The translations under genes were made by a program, and so were the position numbers. DNA of 7,192 nucleotides, taken from contig CALMGO010000636.1 in NCBI GenBank assembly GCA_937863625.1, positions 1-7,192 on the forward strand, written 5' to 3'. Origin of the DNA: an uncultured bacterium. GTDB taxonomy: Bacteria > Planctomycetota > DG-23 > SLPQ01. Below the pieces are notes generated by a model, which saw nothing but the letters and a program-made list of their open reading frames with translations, searched no databases and was not told where the DNA came from. This document shows, one piece after another, positions 1 through 5,832 of the stretch (the stretch's first letter is position 1; the number at the start of each line of letters is the position of its first letter).

Positions 1-2
1 AC

Positions 3-293
3 TGGTTCACCATGTCCGCTCAACTCAAAGCTCCCCTCGACCGCCTTTTCGCTCTCGGCTTCGGCCCCGGCAAACTCTTCACCCCTCGCCGCGCCGCCGT
101 CGTCACCCTCTGCGCCGATGACACTGTCGAGGAAATGGGCGCTCCTATTATCGACGCTTTCAAGAATGGCTTCGAATATCTCAATATGAAATTCGCCGGC
201 AGTCTCTCCCTCCAGGGTCTCCCGACCGCCGAGATCGCCAAGTGGACCTCCAATAAGAAAGCCCTTGCCCTCGGCCGCAAACTCGCTTGTTAG
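3..293 (+). CDS. NAD(P)H-dependent FMN reductase-like flavodoxin-fold protein, C-terminal part (5' end outside window)
   Basis: The reading frame is open to the window edge, so the ATG at 12 is an internal Met and not the start. The first visible residues, WFTMSAQLKAPLDRL, match the loop of flavodoxin-fold FMN reductases usually seen as P-V-Y-W/F-x-M-S-A-Q-L-K-x-x-x-D-R. The two bases before the frame (AC) fit the Tyr codon expected there. This loop lies beside the FMN isoalloxazine ring in the family. A strand-like segment (RAAVVTLCADD) and the family's C-terminal helix-strand-helix follow, ending at TAG. The N-terminal FMN phosphate-binding loop is off-window, so cofactor binding cannot be verified. 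Members are cytoplasmic oxidoreductases reducing flavin, quinone or iron-sulfur partners; the substrate here is unknown. The gene is separated from the next by 89 bp with a promoter-like element, so it is probably a different transcription unit. Confidence 0.8.
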   Translation, partial: WFTMSAQLKAPLDRLFALGFGPGKLFTPRRAAVVTLCADDTVEEMGAPIIDAFKNGFEYLNMKFAGSLSLQGLPTAEIAKWTSNKKALALGRKLAC

Positions 294-304
294 TCGCCTG
301 TGCC

Positions 305-333
305 CTTTCAGTGTGCGTCGTCTGCTGTATAAT
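305..333 (+). promoter_or_regulatory. Putative sigma-70 type promoter for the exporter operon
   Basis: A perfect -10 hexamer TATAAT lies at 328-333. It stands out because the surrounding DNA is GC-rich. Seventeen bases upstream, CTTTCA (305-310) matches the -35 consensus at only three of six positions. A TG dinucleotide sits directly before the -10 rather than one base away as in a true extended -10. Transcription would begin near 340, giving a leader of about 40 nt before the adaptor start at 383. No clear operator palindrome is visible. Confidence 0.5.
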
Positions 334-343
334 GTGACTTCGC

Positions 344-382
344 ATGACGACCTCGCTACCCATGTCAGCGAAAGGCGCGTAA
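344..382 (+). other. Possible 12-codon leader ORF abutting the adaptor start
   Basis: An ATG at 344 opens a short frame encoding MTTSLPMSAKGA and ends with TAA at 380-382, immediately followed by the adaptor ATG at 383 in the same frame (TAAATG). No convincing Shine-Dalgarno precedes 344, so translation is doubtful. If translated, terminating ribosomes would arrive exactly at the adaptor start. The AAAGG at 371-375, seven bases before 383, would be covered by ribosomes reading the leader. It may equally be chance. Confidence 0.2.
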
Positions 383-1543
383 ATGAAGGCGAAAAAAGCC
401 CCCCTCCTCGTCATCCCTCTCGTCATCATAGCGGCGGTTATCACAGCCGTTACCATTCGCAATAACCCGCCCGACACCCCCGGCTTCCTCTCCGTCTCAG
501 GCAATATCGAAGTCGTCGACGCTGAAGTCGCCTTCAAAATCGCCGGCCGCGTCGTCGAACGTACTGTCGACGAAGGCGACATCGTCGAAAAGGACCGGCT
601 CATCGCCCGCCTCGACGACTCCGAACTTGCCGGCCTCGTTGCCGTTGCCTCTTCCGATGTCCGCGCCTCGCAGGCCGCCCTCGACGAACTCCTCGCCGGT
701 TCGCGTCCCGAGGAGATAGCTGCCGCCGAAGCCACGGTCCAGGCCGCTCAGGCCGCCCTTGATGAATTGCTCGCCGGTTCCCGCCCCGAGGAGATTGCCG
801 CCGCCGAGGCCGCTGTCGAGAGCGCCCGTGCCAAGGCCGACAACCTCCGTGCGGATTTCGAGCGTCTTTCTGAACTCTTCAAAACCTCCGCCATCTCAGG
901 CAGCCAATATGACTCCGCGCGTACCGCCTACGACAGCGCCGTCGCACTCCTCGCCGAGGCCACGCAGCAGTTCGCCCTCGTAAAGCAAGGCCCTCGCAAG
1001 GAACGTATCACCGCCGCCCGCGCCGTCCTCGCCCAGGCCGCCGAAAATGCCGCCCTCGTCAAAAAGGGCCCCCGGCAGGAGACCATCGACGCCGCCCGAG
1101 CCCGTCTCGAACAGTCCACCAATAGCCTCGCCCTTGCTCGCACCCGTCTTTCCTATGCCGCCATCTACGCGCCCCTTGCCGGCGTAGTCCTCTCCAAAAA
1201 TATCGAACCCGGCGAATACGTCGCCCCCGGCACTCCCGTCGTCACCGTCGGCGACCTCAAAAATGTCTTCCTCCGCGCCTACGTAAACGAGACCGACCTC
1301 GGCCGCGCCAAAATCGGCCAGGACGTCACCGTCACCACCGACACATATCCCGGCAAATCCTACAAGGGGCGCATCTCGTTCATCTCGCCTGAGGCCGAGT
1401 TCACCCCCAAAAGCGTCCAGACCCCAAAGGAACGCGTCAAACTCGTCTACCGCATAAAGGTCGACCTGCCCAATCCCGACATGGACCTCAAGGCCGGCAT
1501 GCCCGCCGATGCCGTCATAGCTACCGGGGACGCCGCCCCATGA
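383..1543 (+). CDS. ybhG: HlyD/YbhG-type periplasmic adaptor (membrane fusion protein) of an ABC exporter
   Basis: The 386-residue protein is anchored in the inner membrane and should link the ABC permeases to an outer membrane channel. After basic MKAKK, residues 6-25 form one membrane anchor. Residues 40-79 are the first half of a lipoyl-like domain (FKIAGRVVERTVDEGDIV). About 84-257 is an Ala/Glu/Arg-rich helical hairpin with its tip near FKTSAISG (166-173). From 261 the second lipoyl half (YAPLAGVV, EPGEYVAPGTPV) and a beta-barrel follow. The segment AEFTPKSVQTPKERVKLVYR (338-357) is nearly the same in E. coli YbhG as I recall it. The hairpin carries 26-residue tandem repeats on both arms, which explains a length about 54 residues above the roughly 330 of YbhG. 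The ATG at 383 is preceded by AAAGG at 371-375. The stop overlaps the next start as ATGA. Confidence 0.9.
   Translation: MKAKKAPLLVIPLVIIAAVITAVTIRNNPPDTPGFLSVSGNIEVVDAEVAFKIAGRVVERTVDEGDIVEKDRLIARLDDSELAGLVAVASSDVRASQAALDELLAGSRPEEIAAAEATVQAAQAALDELLAGSRPEEIAAAEAAVESARAKADNLRADFERLSELFKTSAISGSQYDSARTAYDSAVALLAEATQQFALVKQGPRKERITAARAVLAQAAENAALVKKGPRQETIDAARARLEQSTNSLALARTRLSYAAIYAPLAGVVLSKNIEPGEYVAPGTPVVTVGDLKNVFLRAYVNETDLGRAKIGQDVTVTTDTYPGKSYKGRISFISPEAEFTPKSVQTPKERVKLVYRIKVDLPNPDMDLKAGMPADAVIATGDAAP
671..826 (+). repeat. Tandem 78-bp (26-codon) duplication in arm 1 of the adaptor hairpin
   Basis: Two direct in-frame copies, 671-748 and 749-826, encode residues 97-122 and 123-148. By my manual comparison, 63 of 78 bases and 23 of 26 residues agree, and most base differences are synonymous. 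Each unit begins QAALDELLAGSRPEEIAAAE. The strong protein conservation with silent divergence points to an established duplication kept under selection and argues against a fresh replication slip or an assembly error. Confidence 0.9.
974..1129 (+). repeat. Tandem 26-codon repeat in arm 2 of the adaptor hairpin
   Basis: Residues 198-223 and 224-249 repeat with the same 26-residue period as arm 1, but are more diverged: 15 of 26 residues agree by manual alignment. The units begin ALVKQGPRKERITAARA and ALVKKGPRQETIDAARA. The core L-x-x-G-x-R-x-E-x-I is the arm 2 counterpart of LLAGSRPEEI in arm 1. The greater divergence suggests either an older duplication or weaker constraint. Confidence 0.75.
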
Positions 1544-2487
1544 ATGCCGTCGCCGCATCCGCCCTCACCCGGCGTTTCGGTGACCTCACTGCCGTTGACT
1601 CTCTCTCTTTCGAGGTCGCCCCCGGCGAGATCTTCGGCCTTGTCGGCCCTGACGGCGCAGGTAAGACCACGACCATGCGCCTCCTGACCTCCATCATGAC
1701 GCCCACTTCCGGCGATGCCTGGATACACGGCAATCACGTCACCTCCGACGCTGACGCCGTCAAAAACATCATCGGCTACATGAGCCAGCGCTTCGGCCTC
1801 TATAGCGACCTCACCGTAATGGAAAATATCGACTTCTATGCCGACATCTACGGCGTCCCCCGCGCCGGCCGCTCCGCCGCCATAGACCGCCTTCTCGCCT
1901 TCAGCAATCTCTCGCCGTTTACCAACCGCCTCGCCGGAAACCTCTCCGGCGGCATGAAGCAGAAACTCGGCCTCGCCTGCGCCCTTGTCCACACGCCAAA
2001 GGTCCTCTTCCTCGACGAACCCACAAACGGCGTCGATCCTGTCTCGCGCCGCGATTTCTGGCGTATCCTCTACCAGTTGCTGCGTGAAGGCGTCACTATC
2101 TTCCTCTCGACCGCCTATCTTGACGAAGCCGAACGTTGCAGCCGCATCGGCCTTCTCCACCATGGCAGCTTGATCGCCCTCGGCGCCCCCCAGGAAGTAA
2201 AGACGCTTATGCGCGGAGCCATTGTCGAGGTGGCCGCGCCCGAGCTTCGAAGCGCCGCTGCCGCCCTTCGTGCCGTCTTCCCGCCGCGCGCCGTCTCGCT
2301 CTTTGGCGACCGCATTCATGTCGCCGTCGACCAGGCCTCCACCGGCATTCCCGCTGTCTCCGACGTTCTCAAAAAGGCGGCCCTGACTGTCACGACCGTC
2401 CGCGAAGTCCCCCCCTCGCTTGAGGATATATTCGTGTCCGTTCTATCCGAAACCCCCGGAGCGACCGCCGATGCCTCCAGCAAATGA
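1540..2487 (+). CDS. ABC exporter ATPase 1 (equivalent to the N-terminal half of YbhF)
   Basis: The 315-residue cytoplasmic ATPase would power the two permeases encoded downstream. Visible motifs are Walker A GPDGAGKTT (36-44, with Asp in place of the usual Asn), Q-loop Gln83 (GYMSQ), signature LSGGM (135-139), Walker B with catalytic Glu VLFLDE (155-160) and D-loop GVD (164-166). The H-loop position, normally His, is Ala192 in STAYLDEAE. The GPDGAGK spelling, LSGGMKQKLGLAC and non-His H-loop also occur in the N-half of E. coli YbhF as I recall it. A C-terminal accessory domain ends in PPSLEDIFVSVL. The start overlaps the adaptor stop (ATGA, 1540-1543) with GGGGA at 1526-1530 as Shine-Dalgarno, so translation is probably coupled. 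The non-His H-loop implies that this subunit's own ATP site hydrolyses poorly and that it works in a heterodimer with ATPase 2. Confidence 0.92.
   Translation: MNAVAASALTRRFGDLTAVDSLSFEVAPGEIFGLVGPDGAGKTTTMRLLTSIMTPTSGDAWIHGNHVTSDADAVKNIIGYMSQRFGLYSDLTVMENIDFYADIYGVPRAGRSAAIDRLLAFSNLSPFTNRLAGNLSGGMKQKLGLACALVHTPKVLFLDEPTNGVDPVSRRDFWRILYQLLREGVTIFLSTAYLDEAERCSRIGLLHHGSLIALGAPQEVKTLMRGAIVEVAAPELRSAAAALRAVFPPRAVSLFGDRIHVAVDQASTGIPAVSDVLKKAALTVTTVREVPPSLEDIFVSVLSETPGATADASSK
2458..2461 (+). promoter_or_regulatory. Ribosome-binding site that decides the ATPase 2 start
   Basis: GGAG sits nine bases before the ATG at 2471, inside the 3' end of ATPase 1. It supports 2471 over the upstream in-frame TTG at 2420. 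That longer form would add 17 residues (beginning MRIYSCPF) unlike an ABC N-terminus and overlap the upstream gene by 68 bp. Confidence 0.6.
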
Positions 2488-3433
2488 TGCCAAGGCCGTC
2501 GTCGTCCGCGACCTCGAAAAGCGCTTCGGCTCCTTCACCGCCGTCAACCGCGTCTCCTTCGACGTCTCCACCGGCGAGGTCTTCGGCTTTCTCGGCCCCA
2601 ATGGCGCCGGCAAATCCACCACCATCCGCATGCTCTGCGGCATCCTCGCCCCCACCTCCGGCGCTGCCTCCGTCGCCGGTTTCGATGTTTCCACCCGCCC
2701 CGAGGATGTTAAGTCCAATATCGGCTACATGAGCCAGAAGTTTTCCCTCTACGAAGACCTCACCGTCGAGGAGAATATCGACTTTTACAGCGGCATCTAT
2801 CGTCTCCCCGCCGACAAGAAGCTTTCCCGCAAGGATTGGGTCCTCGACATGGCCGGCCTCGCCGAGCATCGTCATACCCGCACCGGCGTTCTTTCCGCAG
2901 GCTGGAAGCAGCGCCTCGCCCTCGGCTGCGCCATCCTCCACGAACCTCGCATCATCTTCCTCGACGAGCCTACCTCCGGCGTTGACCCCATGAGCCGCCG
3001 CCGCTTCTGGGACCTCATCTACCAACTCGCCGCCTCCGGCGTCACCGTGTTTGTCACGACCCATTACATGGACGAGGCCGAGTACTGTGACCGCGTCGCC
3101 CTTATCTATCGCGGCGAACTCATCGCCATCGGCTCACCCGCTACTCTCAAGGCCACTCGCATGTCCGGCGACGTCGTCGAGGTCATCTGCGACCGCCCCC
3201 AGGACGCCGCCTCCGAAATTGAGAAAATCCCCTGCGTCACCGAGGTCGCTCTCTTCGGCAAGGGACTCCACGTCGTCACGTATGACTGCCCGACTGCGGT
3301 TGCCTCGATAAAGGACAAACTCGCTTCCCTCGGCTTCCATACGGATCGCGTCGAGAAAATCGTCCCCTCCCTCGAAGACGTCTTCGTATCGCTCATCGAA
3401 GAGCGCGACCGCGCCGCCGGGGTGCCCTTATGA
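2471..3433 (+). CDS. ABC exporter ATPase 2 (equivalent to the C-terminal half of YbhF)
   Basis: From ATG 2471 the protein is 320 residues and begins MPPANDAKAVVVRDLEKRFG, a normal ABC N-terminus. Motifs are Walker A GPNGAGKST (42-50), Q-loop Gln89 (GYMSQ), Walker B with catalytic Glu IIFLDE (161-166), D-loop SGVD (169-172) and an intact H-loop His198 in VTTHYMDEAE. The signature is degenerate: LSAGW (141-145) instead of LSGGQ. E. coli YbhF's C-half, as I recall it, is likewise degenerate here (LPLGF). This is the reverse of ATPase 1, so the pair should make one good and one poor ATP site. The C-terminal domain ends PSLEDVFVSLI, paralogous to ATPase 1. The gene overlaps the ATPase 1 stop by 17 bp and shares ATGA with the permease that follows, so coupled translation is likely. 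Confidence 0.92.
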   Translation: MPPANDAKAVVVRDLEKRFGSFTAVNRVSFDVSTGEVFGFLGPNGAGKSTTIRMLCGILAPTSGAASVAGFDVSTRPEDVKSNIGYMSQKFSLYEDLTVEENIDFYSGIYRLPADKKLSRKDWVLDMAGLAEHRHTRTGVLSAGWKQRLALGCAILHEPRIIFLDEPTSGVDPMSRRRFWDLIYQLAASGVTVFVTTHYMDEAEYCDRVALIYRGELIAIGSPATLKATRMSGDVVEVICDRPQDAASEIEKIPCVTEVALFGKGLHVVTYDCPTAVASIKDKLASLGFHTDRVEKIVPSLEDVFVSLIEERDRAAGVPL

Positions 3434-4563
3434 ACGCCCGCCGCGTCCGCGCCGTCGCCCGAAAGGAGTTTCTCCACGTCATCCGCGACGTCCGCAGCCT
3501 TGGCATGGCTATTGCCCTGCCCATGCTCATGCTCTTTCTCTTCGGCTTTGCCCTCACGCTCGATGTCGACCGCGTGCCGCTCGTCGTTTACGACCAGAGC
3601 CGCTCCCACGCCTCCCGCGAACTCGTCAGCCGCTTTGACGGCTCCCGCTATTTCTCGCTCGAGCGTTACGTCGCCGACTACGCCTCACTCGAAAGCGACA
3701 TTGACTCCCGACGAGCCGTCGCCGCTCTCGTCATCCCCTATGACTTCGCCTCGCTCGTCGAGTCCGGCCGCCCCTCTTCCCTTCAACTCCTTGTCGATGC
3801 CAGCGACTCCAATACCGCCACCCTCGTCATAAGTTACGCCGAGTTCGTCACGAGCGCGTATTCAACCGACATCACCGCCCGCTACATCAGTCGCATCACG
3901 GCAGCCGTCCCCGCCGCCCCCCTCGACCTTCGCCCGCGCGTCTGGTTCAATACCGACCTCGAATCGCGAAATTACATCATCCCCGGCCTCATCGCCGTCA
4001 TCATGATGGTGATAGCCGCCCTCCTGACTTCGCTCACCGTCGCCCGCGAATGGGAAAACGGCACCATGGAGCAGCTCATCTCCACGCCCGTCCTCGGCTC
4101 CGAACTCCTCCTCGGCAAACTAATCCCCTACTTCGTCATCGGCCTCGTCGATGTCGCCCTTGCCGTCTTCATGGGTGAGTTCGTCTACGATGTGCCCCTC
4201 CGCGGCTCCGTTGCCCTCCTTTTCGCCGCCGCGTCAGTCTTTATGATTACCGCCCTCTCGCTCGGCCTCTTCATCAGTGTCATCACCAAAAGCCAACTCG
4301 TCGCCAATCAACTCGCCATGGTACTCACCTTCATCCCCGCATTCCTGCTCTCCGGCTTTGTCTATCCTATTGCCAATATGCCTCGCGTCATCCAGTTCGT
4401 CACTCTTCTAATCCCCGCGCGCTACTTCGTCGCCCTCTTGAAAGGTATCTATCTCAAGGGTGTCGGACTGGAGGTCCTCGCCTTCGACGCCGTCCTCCTG
4501 ACCCTCTTTGGCGGCGTAACGCTCTTACTCGCCAACGCCGCCTTCAGAAAGAAACTCGCATGA
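3430..4563 (+). CDS. ybhS: ABC-2 type exporter permease 1 (YbhS-like)
   Basis: The 377-residue inner membrane protein has the layout of ABC-2 type drug-exporter permeases. A cytoplasmic start (RRVRAVARKEFLHVIRD) leads into TM1 (about 24-43). A large extracytoplasmic domain follows (about 44-180), containing LLVDASDSNTA and ending RVWFNTDLESRNYIIPG. Five more membrane segments lie at about 183-203, 230-250, 260-285, 292-315 and 347-370. The REWENGTMEQLISTP stretch (206-220) is the conserved cytoplasmic segment expected to contact an ATPase. The length equals E. coli YbhS as I recall it, with shared motifs such as VAREWExGTME and IPARYFV. It should pair with the next gene's product as a heterodimeric channel. 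The start lies in the ATGA overlap at 3430-3433. Substrate is unknown; E. coli YbhFSR has been linked to drug and cation export, which does not establish the substrate here. Confidence 0.9.
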   Translation: MNARRVRAVARKEFLHVIRDVRSLGMAIALPMLMLFLFGFALTLDVDRVPLVVYDQSRSHASRELVSRFDGSRYFSLERYVADYASLESDIDSRRAVAALVIPYDFASLVESGRPSSLQLLVDASDSNTATLVISYAEFVTSAYSTDITARYISRITAAVPAAPLDLRPRVWFNTDLESRNYIIPGLIAVIMMVIAALLTSLTVAREWENGTMEQLISTPVLGSELLLGKLIPYFVIGLVDVALAVFMGEFVYDVPLRGSVALLFAAASVFMITALSLGLFISVITKSQLVANQLAMVLTFIPAFLLSGFVYPIANMPRVIQFVTLLIPARYFVALLKGIYLKGVGLEVLAFDAVLLTLFGGVTLLLANAAFRKKLA

Positions 4564-5696
4564 TCGCCTTCGAGCGTATAAAGACCATGCTCAAAAAGGA
4601 GTTTCTCCAGGTCCTGCGCGACCCTCGTATGAAGGGTATCATTTTCGTCATGCCTGTCTTCCAGGTCCTTGTTTTCGGTTACGCTATTTCGACCGACGTC
4701 CGGCACGTCCCCACCGCCGTCTACGACCTCGACCATTCGGTCCCTTCTCGCGAACTCATCGACCGCTTCCGCCGCTCCGGCTATTTCGACGTAGTCGAAT
4801 ACGTTGACAACGACTCTCGCGCCCGCTTCCTCATGGATCATGGCGATGTCAGTTTCATCCTCCGCGTCAATGCCGGTTTCGCCGGCGATTTCGGGGCCGC
4901 CCGCACTGCTAAGGTCCAGCTCTTGATCGACGGCACCGATTCCAATACCGCCCGCATCGTCCTTGGCTATTCCGCCCGCATCGTGGACACATGGTCGAGA
5001 GAGACGCTCGCCCGCCGCCTCTCCGTTACCGCCGGCAAGACCATCTCCCCTCCCACCGTCACCATCGAGACGCGCGCGTGGTTCAATGAAAATCTCGAAA
5101 GTCGCAATTTCTACGTGCCAGGTGTCATTGCCATCCTCGTTTCGCTCATCACCCTCATGCTCACCAGCATGGCCGTCGTCCGCGAAAAGGAAATCGGCAC
5201 CATGGAGCAGATTATCGTTACCCCCATCACCCCCGCCGAGTTCATCCTCGGCAAGACTCTCCCCTTCGCCGTTATCGCGCTTATTGACGTACTTCTTGTC
5301 ACTGCTATCGGCGTCCTCTGGTTCAATGTCCCCGTCAGAGGCAGCCTTCCGTTGCTTCTTTTCTGCGTTCTCTTGTACCTGATGACGACGCTCGGTGTCG
5401 GCCTTTTGATCTCGACTCTCTGCCGCACTCAGCAGCAGGCCATGATGAGCACCTTCTTTTTCTTCTTCCCTGCCATGCTCCTCTCCGGCTTCATGTTCCC
5501 CATCGCCAATATGCCGCCGATCATCCAGGTTCTGACCTACGCCAATCCCCTGCGATACTTCCTCGTCATTATCCGCGGCATCTTCCTCAAAGGCGTCGGC
5601 CCCTCTGTCCTCTGGCCCCAGATGCTCGCCCTCGCCATTATCGGCCCCCTTACCATCTACCTCGCCGCCCGCCGCTTCCATAAAACCCTTTCCTGA
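4560..5696 (+). CDS. ybhR: ABC-2 type exporter permease 2 (YbhR-like)
   Basis: The 378-residue inner membrane permease is a paralogue of permease 1 with the same architecture: N-terminal LKKEFLQVLRDPR, TM1 near 25-43, a large extracytoplasmic domain (about 45-184, with LLIDGTDSNTARIV and RAWFNENLESRNFYVPG), and five C-terminal membrane segments. VVREKEIGTMEQIIVTPI (206-223) is the cytoplasmic coupling region. MLLSGFMFPIANMP (306-319) mirrors FLLSGFVYPIANMP in permease 1, and both continue to K-G-V-G near the last membrane segment. A run of five Phe (299-303) lies in TM5. It is the last gene of the operon; its start lies in the ATGA overlap at 4560-4563. Position in the operon and the REKEIGTME motif favour YbhR over YbhS. 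The split between the two names rests on gene order and recalled sequences. Confidence 0.9.
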   Translation: MIAFERIKTMLKKEFLQVLRDPRMKGIIFVMPVFQVLVFGYAISTDVRHVPTAVYDLDHSVPSRELIDRFRRSGYFDVVEYVDNDSRARFLMDHGDVSFILRVNAGFAGDFGAARTAKVQLLIDGTDSNTARIVLGYSARIVDTWSRETLARRLSVTAGKTISPPTVTIETRAWFNENLESRNFYVPGVIAILVSLITLMLTSMAVVREKEIGTMEQIIVTPITPAEFILGKTLPFAVIALIDVLLVTAIGVLWFNVPVRGSLPLLLFCVLLYLMTTLGVGLLISTLCRTQQQAMMSTFFFFFPAMLLSGFMFPIANMPPIIQVLTYANPLRYFLVIIRGIFLKGVGPSVLWPQMLALAIIGPLTIYLAARRFHKTLS

Positions 5697-5708
5697 CGGC
5701 GATTTCCT

Positions 5709-5737
5709 CTTCCCCCGCACCCGCCCCTATGTAAAAT
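5709..5737 (+). promoter_or_regulatory. Putative promoter of the GH4 glycosidase gene
   Basis: TAAAAT at 5732-5737 matches the -10 consensus at five of six bases and is the only AT-rich block in this gap. A TG directly precedes it, as in the promoter at 328-333. The -35 position (5709-5714, CTTCCC) is poor, so an activator or a different sigma factor may be needed. The leader to the start codon would be about 90 nt. No clear terminator for the exporter operon is visible between 5697 and 5708, so read-through remains possible. Confidence 0.35.
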
Positions 5738-5778
5738 CGATTCTCATTCGCCCGGCGCGGTTGCCGTGGCACCGTTCC

Positions 5779-5808
5779 GCAGAGTAGCTGAGACTCGCTC
5801 GCATCTGC
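5779..5808 (+). other. Possible stem-loop in the GH4 leader
   Basis: GCAGA (5779-5783) can pair with TCTGC (5804-5808). Inside it AGC (5786-5788) can pair with GCT (5797-5799). An alternative pairing is GAGT (5782-5785) with ACTC (5793-5796). The stem ends eight bases before the Shine-Dalgarno at 5817. The stem is short and there is no recognised riboswitch consensus, so a regulatory role is speculative. Confidence 0.2.
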
Positions 5809-5816
5809 ACCCTGAC

Positions 5817-5823
5817 AAAGGAG
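5817..5823 (+). promoter_or_regulatory. Strong Shine-Dalgarno of the GH4 gene
   Basis: AAAGGAG lies nine bases before ATG 5833 and is the best ribosome-binding site in the window. It fixes the start at the Met directly before the NAD-binding strand (ARIAFIGAGS) and suggests efficient, independent translation. Confidence 0.8.
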
Positions 5824-5832
5824 ACACATCGC

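Noticed and set aside
12..14. ATG at 12 as the start of a complete 93-residue protein.
   Set aside because: The frame is open upstream to the window edge and the residues before it (WFT) belong to the conserved FMN reductase loop, so the gene is truncated by the window.
671..826. The direct repeat as an assembly artefact or transposon/CRISPR repeat.
   Set aside because: The copies differ at about 15 of 78 bases, mostly silently, have no spacer, and sit in frame inside a coiled coil. This fits protein-level duplication.
2420..2470. Upstream in-frame TTG start for ATPase 2.
   Set aside because: The extra 17 residues do not resemble an ABC N-terminus and the overlap would be 68 bp. ATG 2471 has GGAG at the right spacing.
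4449..5720. A 423-codon open frame on the minus strand, longer than the sense gene it covers, with similar ones at 896-1558, 1447-2319, 2390-3064 and 6172-6924.
   Set aside because: Each lies exactly in codon register with a well-supported + strand gene, so it is the mirror of codons lacking TTA, CTA and TCA. The products are low-complexity Gly/Asp/Glu/Ala-rich strings with no recognisable motif.
5697..5832. A rho-independent terminator between permease 2 and the GH4 gene.
   Set aside because: Only weak hairpins are present (for example around 5759-5773) and none is followed by a T-run. The evidence is too thin to call a terminator.
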